A stretch of 64,000 nt of DNA from Petaurus breviceps papuanus (lineage: Eukaryota; Chordata; Mammalia; Diprotodontia; Petauridae): NCBI GenBank assembly GCA_028583685.1, contig JAMXIF010000003.1:55755084-55819083 (forward strand), written 5' to 3'. Numbering within the stretch: the first letter of the stretch is position 1; the number at the start of each line of letters is the position of its first letter. The notes beneath the pieces are model-generated. The model had not been told where the DNA came from. It worked only from the letters and a program-made list of their open reading frames with translations, and did no database searches. A program made the position numbers and the translations under genes. Shown here piece by piece: positions 1-10,859 of the stretch.

Positions 1-22
1 GCTTGGGGTGCTTGCTGCTACA
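1..22 (+). mobile_element. 3' end of a solo or proviral LTR (LTR-A family), cut by window start
   Basis: The first 22 bases match the last bases of the LTR-A copy ending at 14254 (both end in gctaca after ggggtgctt). It is therefore the U5 end of an LTR whose body lies before the window. Its target duplication cannot be checked. The match is short, so confidence is moderate. Confidence 0.65.
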
Positions 23-24
23 TG

Positions 25-172
25 AGTCTATAAGGTAGTATCCTCATTATATAGCTGGGAAATTGAGGCAAACAGATGTTAAGTGACTTTCCCAGAATCA
101 CATAGCTATTAAGTGTCTGAGACTGGATTTGAACTCAAGGCTTCCTAATTTCATGTCCAATTCTCTGTGGCA
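25..172 (-). mobile_element. SINE of the CORE/MIR-like marsupial group, antisense
   Basis: The block 'gaaattgaggcaaac...gttaagtgactttcc...cacatagctattaagtgtctga...ggatttgaactcaaggc' is the reverse complement of the tRNA-like A/B box region and core of mammalian CORE-SINEs. It is clearly diverged, so an old copy. No clean target duplication was seen. Confidence 0.75.
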
Positions 173-184
173 CTTATTTGGGAA

Positions 185-370
185 GATAGAATTTTACTGG
201 GACTTGACGGAAGCCAGAGAAGCCAAGAAGAGGAGATGAAGTAGGAAAGAATTCCAGGAATATGAGACAGCTAGTGAAAATGCCTGGGATGGGGCATTAT
301 TTGTGAGGAACAGCAGGGAGATTAGTGTCATTAGGTTGTAGAGTATCTGCAAAGGAATATTTGTATAGAA
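185..370 (-). mobile_element. L2-type LINE fragment, antisense
   Basis: The phrase 'gggacttgacggaagccagagaagcc...attccaggaatatgagacagctagtgaaaatgcctggg' is the antisense of the L2 3' region also seen at 26345-26690 and 40590-41420. Only a 3'-proximal piece is left, with no open frame. Confidence 0.75.
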
Positions 371-501
371 CAGTGATTTTTAAGTATGCTTTTTAACATG
401 TCACCATACAAAATATTCACAATTTCCATGCTGAATGCAACATGAAAATTTCAAAATAGAGAAATCTAATAGAAGAAATTTTAAAAAATAGAAGTAGAAT
501 G

Positions 502-532
<31 letters not shown>

Positions 533-800
533 CATGTGTGTGCTACAGCTTCTTGAGCCACAGATGAGAGTTGGATGACAGGTTGTAAAGCCAATCATGA
601 GCATCTCTTCTGAGAATTGCTGCTGTGAATAACTTTAAGAGTCTGATCACATAGGATAATGAACTTTCTATTTATTCAGCAATAAACTAAAGCATGACAT
701 TTAAGAAACTAAAGTATAACATTCATGACAACATAACATAACAACTTATTACTCAGATAACCACATAGTCTTAAACAAAACACATCATTCAGTATATCTA
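371..800. other. Unassigned AT-rich stretch
   Basis: Apart from the GT run at 504-532 I see no repeat signature, conserved frame or regulatory site here. Confidence 0.5.
504..532. repeat. (GT)n microsatellite
   Basis: A pure GT run of about 14 units, followed by an interrupted catgtgtgtg extension. It encodes only a histidine/threonine low-complexity frame on the other strand. Confidence 0.95.
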
Positions 801-1433
801 ATAGTCATTTGAAAGGGGTAGAAGAATATACAAACACCATCTCTCTCCAAGTCACAGTAAGTTACAATTTCTCTAGTCAATACAGAGTATCCAAAGTAAA
901 GTCCTCTTTCGTCTTGACTTGAGGCTGGCTTCCAAACCCCATGGCTCCCCCGCCATGGACTGACCTCTCCCAACTCTTGCCTGGATTCACATGTAGGCAG
1001 CTCTCTACTCCTGTTCCATATCTCAGCTCATGGGGACTGCTCCACTCCAAGCACTTCACAGCTTCTGTTTCTAGGAAAGCAAAGCTTAATAGGGCTACAA
1101 CAATATTAACACACATTACCAGTGCTATCACTTTCTGTCTGAGAAACCAATACAGAACAACAGAAAGGGCTTCTGTCTGAGAAATCAACACAGATCAACA
1201 GACAGGGATTCTGTCTGTAGAATCAACACAGATCAACAGACAAGAGCACCAACATCACACACATTCTCTTTCAGTTCTGCCTGCTCCCAACTCTGCTAGT
1301 TCTCTTATCTGCTCCTTCCTGTTCCACCATTTTTGCAAGCTCCTCCCACCATGGACTCCCATGTGATTACATTCAGCCTATTAAGAGACAGGAGAGATCT
1401 TCAAATTCCTTTAGGTCTATTAAGGGCAATACA
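800..1433 (-). mobile_element. Diverged LTR related to LTR-A, antisense
   Basis: On the minus strand the block opens with tgtattgccc, then aatttgaagatct, then the U3 words tcacatggga and ccatggtgggagg, which line up with LTR-A at 13011-13150 (agtttgaagatct, tcacatgga, gtggtgggaag). Further in, gtaatgtgtgttaatattgt and a ctattaagctttgcttt segment line up with the copy at 42262. The far end near 800-810 is not fixed and I found no matching target duplication. It is an old, degraded solo LTR. Family class is not assigned. Confidence 0.6.
1133..1246. repeat. Three tandem 38-bp units inside the LTR
   Basis: Units at 1133-1170, 1171-1208 and 1209-1246 each start ttctgtctg and carry a caacaga or caacagac segment. 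The last two are closer to each other than to the first. Tandem units of this kind are common in LTR U3/R regions. Confidence 0.85.
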
Positions 1434-1489
1434 ATGTATACTGTTTCCAATCAAAAACTCTTGATACAATTAAATGTGAGGCTCAAAGG

Positions 1490-2055
1490 CACTTGATTAG
1501 CTAAAACTCAATCCAGAAAAAACAGCAAAAGATCCTATTTTGCTTGCCATTACAAAGGTGAATACCAAAGATAGATGAGCAAGCCCCCACAGCATAGATG
1601 CTAGTCCTTCAAAAACCCTATACCACACTTCCATAAATTGTCTGGGCAGACAGGCCAAACGAGGCTGAGAGTAACCAACAGGCCTCATAACTGATGGTGA
1701 GTTCGGAGGATCTCTATCCCCAAACACATGAGGACTACTCCCCAGGGGAATGGGTAGAAGAGAACATTTTGTTCCAACATCCATGAGAGTGGCTTAAGCA
1801 GGTTTTATGAAGTGCTTAAAGCTTGGTCAGACATAGAAGATGTCAAGGTCATCCACTGCATCCCAGGCCATCACCAGTCATCCTGACTTTTTTCTTGTCA
1901 CTGGGCTTGGATGACTCTGGAAGAAAGAATGGGGCTGATGACTTTGTGCAACTATGACTCACTTAAATCCAATTCAAGTAGGAGTCAAGACATTACCCTG
2001 TGATTTCATTGGTCCCTTTCTTTTCTGAAGGACAAACAATAACAGTGTATGTAAC
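1490..2055 (+). mobile_element. RTE-clade LINE 3' end (BovB/RTE-like, or a SINE using that tail)
   Basis: The last 270 bases (aagtgcttaaagcttggtc..., ccaggccatcaccagtcatc, gaatggggctgatgactttg, cattggtccctttc, gaaggacaaacaat) match the marsupial RTE 3' tail as I remember it. The antisense copy at 57155-57655 shows the same order and extends the homology upstream, for example tccccaaacacatg against accccaagcatgtg. No coding frame is left. The short non-poly-A tail is typical of RTE elements. Confidence 0.75.
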
Positions 2056-2140
2056 CATACATATGCATATGTATATACATGCATATACATACATCTATAT
2101 GATGTGTATAAATATGTATGTATATCACAAACACTCACAT
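2056..2140. repeat. Degenerate (TATG/CATA)n simple sequence
   Basis: Alternating tatg, cata and tgta words follow directly on the RTE tail. They may have grown from that tail. Confidence 0.7.
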
Positions 2141-2364
2141 ATATTTTTCTTCTTTTCTTGATCATCCTACCTACTATTGTCCCAAAGATGACATCAACAA
2201 GACTACAGAAAGTGACTTATATAGCAGTGCCTTTATCCAGTTACTAAACAACAATAATTTTGTCCACTGGTACAGGAGTTCTCAAAACACTGAGCATAAA
2301 ATAAATAGTAAAATAATGACATTCCAGAAACATCTCAATCTGATCTCCAATGGACAACATGAAA

Positions 2365-2590
2365 AGAATGTGATCATAACTTACATTTAAATAGTTATTT
2401 GCACTTATACATTACAGTTGTGACATTTTTTTTATATCAGACACCTGTCAAGTAAATTAGCACACATTTATATTGGAAAAGAGGAAGTAAAAGTAGAGAG
2501 GAGTTAAATGACTTGCCCAAGGATGCATAGAAAGTGTATGAAATATCTCAGGCAGGAACTTGGGCCTGTAAATTTTTTATCCTCTAGGAC
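2365..2590 (-). mobile_element. MIR-like SINE, antisense
   Basis: Contains 'gaggagttaaatgacttgcccaaggatgcatagaaagtgtatgaa...ggcaggaacttgggcc', the antisense of a MIR tRNA-like half, preceded by a poorly kept core. The 200 bases before it (2141-2364) show no recognisable feature. Confidence 0.65.
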
Positions 2591-2599
2591 TACTTGAAA

Positions 2600-3615
2600 A
2601 ATAAAGCTTCTATATAAACATTATGCAATTCCAGGAGTCTTATTCTAAAATTCTTTGCCAAAATAGATAAATAATACAACACGATGCAACTGTGATAAGA
2701 AAAAGAATCACTGTTATATTACATTTATTCAATTCTATCTCATTTTCTGCAGTGGATGTCTGAAGGAAAGCCTGAGGAGAAAATGGCAGGTTTTTTCTTT
2801 TTTAAATCTATATATGCAATTAGCTTGTGCCCATGCAGGTAGTTTGTTGAGACCTACAATCCATTTACTGAATTTGGTTTCAGTGCTTATGTCTGTAAAC
2901 TGGGCGATTATTTTTAGAAGAACAGAGACTTTTACTTGCAAAAATAATTACACAGTAACTTATCCTCAAGTACTAGAAAACATTATGCTTAATCCCTTGG
3001 TAAATCTACCTGATCAACAATTTACAGAATGAAGAAATCTAGCAAAGATGAAAAATGAATTATTGCTTGATTGAAATTGGCCTCATGGCCCTTGCCCTTT
3101 TCACACTTGAGATGAGAGTCTTGAATTGGAGAAGAGAGTGGGGGTAGGGTTTTAGTTTTCTGAAATGTGGAAGGTGGGATGGGAATGAAGGATGATTGAA
3201 TTTGAGATTCCTTTCACATGATTTGAATTTTTTTGAAAGTAGTGTGTTTCTGCAATATTTTTTTCTAATTTGAAAGTAGTGTGTTTCTGCAATATTTTAA
3301 AAAATTTCTGCTGGATTCCAAAATGACCTCAGAAAAGTTTTTAGGGGATGATGTTTAGTAAACCATCTGGAAATAACAAGAACTGTACATAAAGTTCTAA
3401 ACTTATTTTTTTCTTTTTTTGCCCTTGATACAGTTTTCCTGAGAACCACTGAAAGTTCAGGAGGCAGAGAGCTGCTACAGGGGAGATATGTTCTCTGACT
3501 TCTAGAAAGGTGGTGGCAGACTTTGAGGGTAAGACCTCTATGTTCCAGTTGGCTAAAACTTGAGGCTATCTTCACACTGCTCCTCTCCTGACTTCTTTGT
3601 TCCATATCATGTGCC
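2600..3615. other. Unassigned stretch
   Basis: No repeat family is recognised apart from the local duplication at 3232-3298. Minus-strand open frames near 3300-3660 run on into the neighbouring L1 and have no family signature. Confidence 0.45.
3232..3298. repeat. Perfect 30-bp direct repeat, 37-bp period
   Basis: Bases 3232-3261 and 3269-3298 are identical (tttgaaagta...caatatttt), separated by 7 bases. This looks like a recent local duplication. Confidence 0.95.
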
Positions 3616-3619
3616 CTTT

Positions 3620-5510
3620 GAAAGAAGGAACTAGCTGGGTCCAAGGGTATGCACAGTTTCATAGTTCTTTGGACATAGTTTCAAATTGTTCTCCAGAATG
3701 GATGGGCTAGTTCACAACTCCACCAATTTTTCTAAGTCCACTCTGGCATCTGGTATTTCTTTTTCTGTCCTGTTAGCCAGTCTGAGAAGTTTGAGGTGGT
3801 ATTTCAGAGTTTTTAATTTTCATTTTTCAAATCAATCATGATTTAGAACATTTTTTATGTGACTAGATGAATTTGATTATTTTTGTGAGAGCTTCCTATT
3901 CACATTTTTTGACCATTTATCAATTGTGGAGTGGTTCTTATTTTTAGAAAATTGGCTCAGTTCCCCAAATATTTGAGAAATAAGGCCTTTATTAGAGAAA
4001 CTGACTGTAAATTTTTTACTTGTTTCCTGCTTTCCTTCTAATTTTAGTTGCATTATAATGTTGTTTGTGAAAAAAAAAAACTATTTAATTTCATGCAATC
4101 AAAATGATCTATTTTGCTTCCTGTGATTCTCTCTATAATTTGGTCATAAACTCTTTCCTTCTTCATAGATGTGACAAGTACATTTTTTTCCATGCTTCTC
4201 TAATTTACTTATGATATCACTATGTCAAAATCATTTATCCATTTTGATCTTATGTTGGCATATGGTGTGAATACTGATCTAGGTCTAGTTTCTGTCAAAC
4301 TGCTTTCTAGTTTTCCTGGAAAATTTTGTCAAATGCTGAGTTCTTATCCCAAAGCTTGTATCTTTGGGTTTATCAAACATTAAATTACTATGGTCATTTA
4401 CTACACTTTGTATTGTGTACCTGATCTATTTAACTGATCCACCATTCTATTTCTTAGCCAGTATCAGATTGTTTGAGGATCACCACATTGTAATATAGTT
4501 TGAAATCCATTCTTTACATTTTTTATTGATTCTTTTGATATTTTAGACCTTTTGTCCTTTCAGATTAATTTTGTTATTATTTTTCCTAGTTCTATAAAAT
4601 ATTTGTTGACACTTTGATTGGTATTGCACTGAATAAGTAAAGTAACTTAGGTAGAGTTTTCATTTTTATCATATTGGTTTGGCCTACCCATGAACAATTA
4701 CTAGTTCTCCAATTGTTTAAATCTGTCTCCAGTGAAGTGTTTTTTAATTGTGTTCATATAATCCCTGGCTTTGATTTGGCAGGTAGAACCATAAATATTT
4801 GATGTTGTCTGCAGTTATTTAAGATGGAATTTCTGTTTCTATTTCTTACTTCTAGACTTCATTGGCAATATATAGAAATGTTCGTTATTTTTATGGGTTT
4901 ATTTTATACCCTGTTACTTTGTCAAAGTTGTTAATTGTTTCAGCTAGTTGATTCTCTAGGGTCCTCTAAGGATACCATAATATTATTTGCAAATTGTGAT
5001 AGTTTTATTTTCTCATTTCTTATTTTTTCCTCCAATTTTTTTCTTGTTTATTGCTCTGCTTAGCATTTCTAGTACAATATTAGATAATAGTGATGTTTAT
5101 GAACTTCCTTGCTTCATCCCTAATCTTATTAGAAAAGCTTCAAGTTATTCATCTCTTTCTTGGTATTTTTTTTTAGGATTTCCATTTAGATGTTCATTTT
5201 GGGATTTTTCATTTGTTCTTTTTCTAGTTTTTGTTGTTGCCTGCCCAATTTATTGATTGTCTCTTTCTTTTATTGGTGTATGTATTTAGAGATACAAATT
5301 TTCCCCTAAGTATTGTTTGTTTGGGTTGCATCTTACAAATTCTGGAATTTTGTCTCATTTTTGTCATCTTCTTTACATGAAATTATTGATTATTTCTATG
5401 ATTTGCTCTTTGACCTACTCATTCTTTAATATTGTTTTGTTTCCAATTAATTTTTAATCAGTGCTTTCATTGCTCATAGGCCCTTCCATGAATGTAACTT
5501 TTATTGTTAA
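3620..5510 (-). mobile_element. L1 LINE, ORF2 3' half, antisense and degraded
   Basis: Read on the minus strand this is the second half of L1 ORF2. The plus strand shows classic antisense L1 phrases: aagggtatgcacagttt, ttgttctccagaatgg, agttcacaactccaccaa, ccaattgtttaaatctg. The reverse-transcriptase active-site box is at 4982-4993, where the minus strand reads F-A-N-N in place of the usual F-A-D-D, so both catalytic aspartates are lost. No frame stays open for long. The 5' end is truncated near 5510, and the 3' end stops short of the UTR at about 3620. An old insertion. Confidence 0.85.
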
Positions 5511-5599
5511 AGCAAAAATAAGAACAAAACATTAAACTGAAAAATAAAATTAACTAGTTTTATGGAATTTGTAAAAATGAGTGCTTTTTCAGACTCCAT

Positions 5600-5740
5600 C
5601 AATTTCTGGATGTAGATAGCATTTCACATCATTAGTCTTTAGGAATTATCTTGGATCGTTATATTGATCAGTGGAGCTAAGTTTTTCACAGCTAATCATC
5701 CTTATAATATTTCTGTGCCTGTGCACAACGTTCTGGTTCT
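5600..5740 (-). mobile_element. L1 3'-UTR fragment, antisense
   Basis: The words ttggatcgttatattgatcagtgg, gctaagtttttcaca and tctggttctgttta recur, in the same order, in the antisense L1 3' ends at 45229-45320, 48210-48310 and 50910-51000. This is a separate short piece next to the ORF2 fragment. Confidence 0.65.
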
Positions 5741-5754
5741 GTTTACAATAGGCC

Positions 5755-6085
5755 TTAGGAACAAATAGGATAGGGAGCTGGGGAATGAGAAATAGTGAGA
5801 AGTAAAGGATAAGTACTAGTGTGTGAAGCTGAGGGACTAGGAGGAAAGTGTTGCCCTGTACAGGGGAGGCAGGGAGGTTTAGGGGGAAAGAGAATCAGTT
5901 CTGTTTTAGACATTTTATGTAAAATATGTCTACTGCATATCCAGCTCAAAACATCTGAAAAGCTGTTGGAGATGTGAGAACAGAGAGAGGTTGGGGAAGA
6001 GTACATAGGTTTGAGAGTCATAAACCTAGATATGTTAATTCAATCCATGGGAGCAGATTCTAAGTCAATATGAAGCCACAGGAAT
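5755..6085 (-). mobile_element. L2-type LINE fragment, antisense (internal part)
   Basis: The series gttctgttttagacattt, tccagctcaaaacatctg, gttggagatgtgagaacag, ttgagagtcataaa and catgggagcagat is the antisense of an L2 region upstream of the 3' end. The related tract at 52740-53130 holds the same order. Degraded. Confidence 0.65.
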
Positions 6086-6104
6086 CCATTTTTATTTGAG
6101 TTTG

Positions 6105-6245
6105 ACACCACAAGCCTAAAGCACTCAGAAGCTAAGTGACTTTTCCAGGGTTCCATAGTATATATCACACAAATATATGTCAGAGGTAGGTCTTGAACTC
6201 AATTGTACTGAAGTCACCTCTCCTCTCTATCCAGTATGTGACACT
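6105..6245 (-). mobile_element. MIR-like SINE, antisense
   Basis: Antisense tRNA-like half: 'gctaagtgacttttccagggttccatag', 'cagaggtaggtcttgaactc', then tccctctc. Diverged and without a clear duplication. Confidence 0.65.
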
Positions 6246-6453
6246 CCCTCTCACCATATTCCAATTCAATTATTGCAGTAGTGCATAAATAACATCCTGA
6301 TGACTAGAAAGATTAATATGGCTATAAAGATGTGTAATTTGCTTTCACAGTAGAACCTACAAATATCGAGTACTATATATATAGCCAAATCAATTGTTTT
6401 CCTTTCTTTTCCTTTTTTTTAACTTTTTATTTCTTTACTTTTTATATCATATC

Positions 6454-7064
6454 TGATGGGGTATAGAATCTGGAAACCCCCTTGAATCTTCCCACTGGAT
6501 CTGGCATTCACCTGAGGCCATAAGCCTTTCCTTATAGCTAGGTCCAAATTACTATTATTCTTAACCTAGCCTATCCCTCCATTGTCCAGCCTTATCCTAT
6601 CAAAATATCTATACCCAAATCTGTTTCCCTTAAACTAACCTAGCCCTCCACTGTCTTTCATTTCCAGGCAACCTTCAGCTATTTCCCACCCTTAACTCCA
6701 TTCCTGGAGTCTGACCTCAGTGCAATCAAGATACTCCTTAGACTCCTCCTCAAGACCCAAACAACCCCCTCCTCTAGAACACTCCTAGATCTCTCCCAGT
6801 CTTGCTGTATATAAGATGTATTTTGCCTCCATGAAGGTGCTGAGATTCAATCTAGTGGAGATTCACTGTCTGATTGTTCTGGCCTGCTTGTCCAATACAA
6901 GCATCACTAATACTTAGGCTCTTTAAGAGTCTCCCTATCAGGGTGAATCTTTAATAAACTTTGTTTGACTTTGGCCGAGAGAAGGCTTGAGTTGAATTCA
7001 TTTGACAGGACCCGGCGTGTTGGTATTTTGGAGTCTTGAGCACCCCTAACCCCAAACTTCATCA
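6454..7064 (+). mobile_element. Solo LTR, LTR-B family, sense
   Basis: Runs from tgatggggta to the terminal cttcatca. It carries a TATA box (tatataaga, 6808-6816) and an AATAAA signal (6953-6958), followed by an R/U5 portion. It aligns, inverted, with the three copies at 7535, 9355 and 13229 (for example ggcttgagttgaattcat, ggtattttggagtct). Flanks are atatc and acatc, a 5-bp duplication with one change. No internal retroviral sequence lies on either side, so it is a solo LTR. It is the most diverged of the four. Confidence 0.85.
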
Positions 7065-7534
7065 ACATCCATTTCCAAATATATTCCTCTCTGAGAGAAA
7101 TGATCATTTATCTCTCATTTTAATAGCCAATAATTAAAATTGAGGAGACCTCAGCTTGTTTTTTTTTTCCTGTCTTTATTTCCTTGTCCATTCTTTCAAA
7201 AAAGACAGGACTGCTGGAAGATAGCATTAACATTCTTGGCATCCTAGGTATTGTTACTCCACCCAACTGCCTCAGACTTGGGTAGAGAAAATTGATTCTT
7301 TGGCTAGGTTGCCCAGGGCTGGGGGTCATCTGTGTTAAGGGAGAGTGTCCACTCTCAGTCGGAGTGATATGATGTCACTCTCAGTCACTCACTGGAGTGA
7401 ACTCACTTCTCTTTGTAAATAATCCACCTTTCATTAATTGTTTAACTAGTCAGAGTTGATTGCCACCCTTAGGAATATACCTATTCCAACACCATATAAG
7501 CCATGAGCCCATGGCTATGATTGGCATTCAGGAG
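7065..7534. other. Unassigned spacer between two inverted solo LTRs
   Basis: Includes the repeated word actctcagtc (7351, 7377) and a caccatataagcc TATA-like string near 7490. It might be part of another LTR, but I cannot tie it to a family. Confidence 0.4.
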
Positions 7535-8136
7535 TGATGAGGTTAGCCATAAAGAGGGTTAGGGTTGCTCTGGAGACATCAAAATACCAACACGCAGGGT
7601 CCTGCCTAATGAATTCGACTCAAGTCTTCTCTCAGCCAAAGAAAAGTAAAGTTTATAAAAAGTTCACTTGTATTGGACACAGAGTAAGCCCTGTGCTAAG
7701 TCATTCTATGGCGCTCTCACCATTCTATGGCGCTCTCACAAACATGGAGACCAGATGGAGTCTTATCCATAGAAGGCTGTGGGAGGAATCTAGGGGTGAT
7801 TTAGAGGAGGAGTTTGGGGAGGATCTTCAGGAGGAGTTAATGAGGTCAATGAGTGATTAAGGGTGGGAAGTTGCTGGAGGCTACCTGGAGACTACAGACA
7901 ATGGTGGGCTAGGCCAGTTCAAGGGTGATTGATATGTTGATAGGCCCAAGGGTGGGAAGTCTAGTAACAGAGGAAGGCCAAACAGAGGTTTGGGCCCACA
8001 ATGTAAGGCTTATTGCCTCCTTCAAAAGCCTCATCAAATGAGATGATTTAATCAGAATTCAAGGGGGTTTCCCAGAGCCTGTACCTCAAGTACTCAAGGA
8101 GAGCTAGAGGGGGCTCCCAGAGTGCATAACTCATCA
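7535..8136 (-). mobile_element. Solo LTR, LTR-B family, antisense
   Basis: Starts tgatgaggtta and ends cataactcatca, so the ends are a short inverted repeat. The body (agggttagggttgctctgg, gtttataaaaagttcact, gaggagtttggggagg) matches the copies at 9355 and 13229 closely. An internal 19-bp duplication (cattctatggcgctctcac, twice near 7704-7740) is shared in diverged form with the copy at 13229. Flanks ggag and agag are only a weak target duplication. No provirus interior. Confidence 0.88.
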
Positions 8137-9070
8137 AGAGCACCACTGACCTTTTTATTAAAAATGCTGGCATTATTAATAAAATGACTACCCAGAAATT
8201 GTCTCTCAAACTTTAAAAATGCCACATCCTTGCACGCAGCCATCTGTTTGTAACAATTTTTTTTAAAGAAAGCAGTTCCCAAAACTAAGCAACACAGCAT
8301 ATATAGAGTTGCTCACCCATAGTTCCTTGGTCTGCAAAGGGCTGAATGTTCCTTTTAAAATATTTCTTCATCAGAATGAGGCTGGCTAATTGTAGTTACA
8401 CAGCATTTGGTTTAGAGAAGTCAATTGTAATCAGACTTTGCTTTTCCTTCCATATATAGTATATATTTTTCAACTAATTCTAATCTTTCTGTTAACTTTT
8501 ATAGGGTCACTTAATGCATTTATTATCTCAAGAATCAGACCACTTTAAAGCCCTAAAGGCTGGCTATTATTGATTCATTAGAATGGTATTCTAGTGAATT
8601 TTGATAGGATGGCAAGTTGAATTAGGTTGTCCCCTATATCTGATCATTAACTTAGCATTGCTAACCTTAATCTTCAACTTTGATTGCTAGGGAAGAAAAA
8701 GCAAGGCAAGAATACTGAAAGGAATCTTTTTTTTTTGTACCTAAATCTCACTGTAGTGTGAGCTATGTATGCAAGGAATGAATTCTCCACACATATTCCT
8801 AAATTATTTTCAGTTCATTAGTTAAATTCTTGATGTAACTGAACAAATTATCAATTGATTATCTCTTTTTGACTTTTAAAGGACAATTAAGTAAATTACC
8901 AAGTACAGTTTCCATCAGACGTCCATTCACTATGAACTAAACACAATACTAACCTTATCAAAAAGGGTTTGCTTCTCCAGGAAGAACAATTGAATTTTCT
9001 TCTTAATTCAGTTAATTTGTTGATTTTATTATATCATTTTGAAGTTCAAGAAAATTCCTAAATTGAGAGG
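8137..9070. other. Unassigned AT-rich stretch
   Basis: No repeat consensus, long frame or RNA gene recognised in about 930 bases. A possible piece of single-copy DNA. Confidence 0.4.
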
Positions 9071-9073
9071 AAG

Positions 9074-9345
9074 TGAGCTGTAGTGGATGAAACACTGAAC
9101 TTTGTGTCAGCAAATAGAGAGCATCAGGGTGCATAGTCAGGAAGACCTAGTTTACATGCTGCCTCAGACTTTTGCTAACTGTGTAATCCTAGACAAATCA
9201 CCCAACCTCTGTTTGCCTTCGTTTCCTCACCTCTAAAATGGGGATAATAATGATGTCTATCTCACTGGGTTGTTGTGAACATCAAATGCATTTAATATGC
9301 ATAAAATCCTTCACTAACATTAAAGTACAATACAAACTATTGTTA
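9074..9345 (+). mobile_element. MIR SINE, nearly full length, sense
   Basis: Shows the tRNA-like head (gtagtggatgaaacactgaac), the CORE (caaatcacccaacctctg, tttcctcacctctaaaatggggataata) and the MIR 3' part (ctcactgggttgttgtgaacatc, then a tttaatatgcataaaatc segment). It is followed at once by a solo LTR. Confidence 0.85.
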
Positions 9346-9354
9346 TATCATTTT

Positions 9355-9924
9355 TGAAGAGGTTACCCATAAAGAGGGTTAGGGTTGCTCTGGAGACACC
9401 AAAATACCAACCCGCCGGGTCCTGCCTAATGAATTTGACTCAAGTCTTCTCAGCCAAAGGAAAGTAAAGTTTATTAAAAGTTCACTTGTATTGGACACAG
9501 AGTAAGTCTGTGCTAGGTCATCCTATGGTGCTCTCACACATGGAGGGAAGATGGGGTCTTATATCCAGAAAAGTTGTGGGAGGAATCTAGGGGTAGTCTA
9601 GAGGAGGAGTTTGGAGAGGGTCTTCAGGAGGAGTTAATGAGGTCAATGAGTGATTAAGGGTGGGAAGTTGCTGGAGGCTACCTGGAGACTACAGACAATG
9701 GTGGGCTAGGCCAGTTCAAGGGTGGATTGATATTTTGATAAGCTCAAGGGTGGGAAGTCTAGTAACAGAGGTCTGGGCCCAGCCAGGATGTAAGGCTTAT
9801 GGCCTCATGCAAATGCCTCATCAAATGGGAGGATTTAATCACAGTTCAAGGGGGGGGGGTTCCCCAGATCCTATACCTCAAAGACTCAAAGCTCAAAGGG
9901 GCTCCCAGAGCCTGTATCTCATCA
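9355..9924 (-). mobile_element. Solo LTR, LTR-B family, antisense, with target duplication
   Basis: From tgaagaggtta to tatctcatca. It is flanked on both sides by atttt (9350-9354 and 9925-9929), a perfect 5-bp duplication, although that word is low in complexity. Close to the copies at 7535 and 13229 over the full length. It landed between two MIR pieces. No internal sequence. Confidence 0.9.
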
Positions 9925-9929
9925 ATTTT

Positions 9930-10045
9930 GACTCTGGGTAAGTCCCTTAACCTATTGGTGACACAGTTTCCTCAGCTGTAAAATGATGGGTGGGACTACA
10001 TGGCTTCCAAGTTCCCCTTTAGTTTTAAATCTATGATTCTATAAT
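9930..10045 (+). mobile_element. MIR SINE fragment, sense
   Basis: Begins in the CORE (gactctgggtaagtccctta, gtttcctcagctgtaaaatg) and continues into a diverged 3' part ending ctatgattct. The 5' head is missing or lies across the LTR. Confidence 0.7.
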
Positions 10046-10049
10046 GAGT

Positions 10050-10540
10050 AAAAAATATTCACAGTAATGCCATATTCTTTGGATGGATGAGACCCTTTAT
10101 TAACTTAGCACATTTTGTTAAAGAAAAACTGTTATATTTATTGTATCCAAGATACCCGCTTGGAAACAAAAATCAGCTTTGAAAGACCCAGGAGTGATTT
10201 GTTTTTATTTAATTGATTTTTTTTTAAACTCAGTAATGTTGAGTTAAACAGAAGAGGAAATCTCAGAAGAAACAAAAGAATAGCCACAAGGCTTCTGAAG
10301 ATTTTTGTAGGCTTAATTGTACCATTAGCTGTCTGGCAGCTAATATTTTCAGTGTGTCCTTTATGATACACATAAGATGAAAAATGGTCTATTGATTGTG
10401 ATGGGTACTAAGGGTTCTGGGAAAATGGTTCTTGATTTCTTAGTGAGTCAGCTCCATTTTGAAAATCAAAGGCTTCTTGGAAGGCAGAAATTTAACTTTT
10501 GTACCTTTTTATAATGTGGATAATTATATAGCACAGTGCA
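10050..10540. other. Unassigned stretch
   Basis: No repeat or gene signature seen. Confidence 0.4.
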
Positions 10541-10544
10541 TGAA

Positions 10545-10625
10545 ATACTATTATTAATGATAATTTGCATCTGCATAGTACTTTAGGGTTGCATTATATT
10601 TACCTAAAGATTTATGCAAATATGA
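10545..10625 (-). mobile_element. CORE-SINE 3' fragment, antisense
   Basis: The antisense 3' motif of the copies at 11581 and 37588 (tttatatagcat...ttgcaaa) is seen here as catctgcatagtactttagg, in a decayed form. Confidence 0.4.
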
Positions 10626-10670
10626 AGCTCAGCAGAAAAAATTTTTCCCCTTCAACTCCCAAAGTCAACA

Positions 10671-10830
10671 AGCCAAAAAGTATATATTAAATGTTAACTA
10701 TGAACCAGGAACTGCACTGAGCAATGAGAATACAAATGTAAGCAGAACAAAATACAGTCCCTATGTGTTATGTTATGTTAATCATCTTATATTTTAATGG
10801 GGAAAGATAACTCATAAAAGGGAGCTAAAA
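10671..10830 (-). mobile_element. L2-type LINE 3' end, antisense
   Basis: The words attaaatgttaactatgaacc, aactgcactgagcaatgag and cagtccctatg are the decayed antisense of the L2 terminus (tggcacatagtaggtgctta). The following 'gggagctaaaaaagg' recurs at 16497 in the same place after another antisense L2 end. Confidence 0.6.
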
Positions 10831-10833
10831 AAG

Positions 10834-10855
10834 GTGTGTGTGTGTGTGTGTGTGT
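10834..10855. repeat. (GT)n microsatellite
   Basis: Eleven uninterrupted GT units. Confidence 0.95.
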
Positions 10856-10859
10856 CTAT

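Noticed and set aside
504-532. CRISPR-like or other spaced repeat arrays
   Set aside because: All short arrays here are microsatellites or local duplications without regular spacers, in a eukaryotic genome.
7550-7570. Telomere-like ggttagggtt
   Set aside because: A single short match that is part of the LTR-B sequence and recurs in the other antisense copies.
6454-8136. Two LTR-B copies 470 bp apart as the ends of a small provirus
   Set aside because: They lie in opposite orientation, are unequally diverged, and the spacer has no retroviral signature. They are independent solo LTRs.
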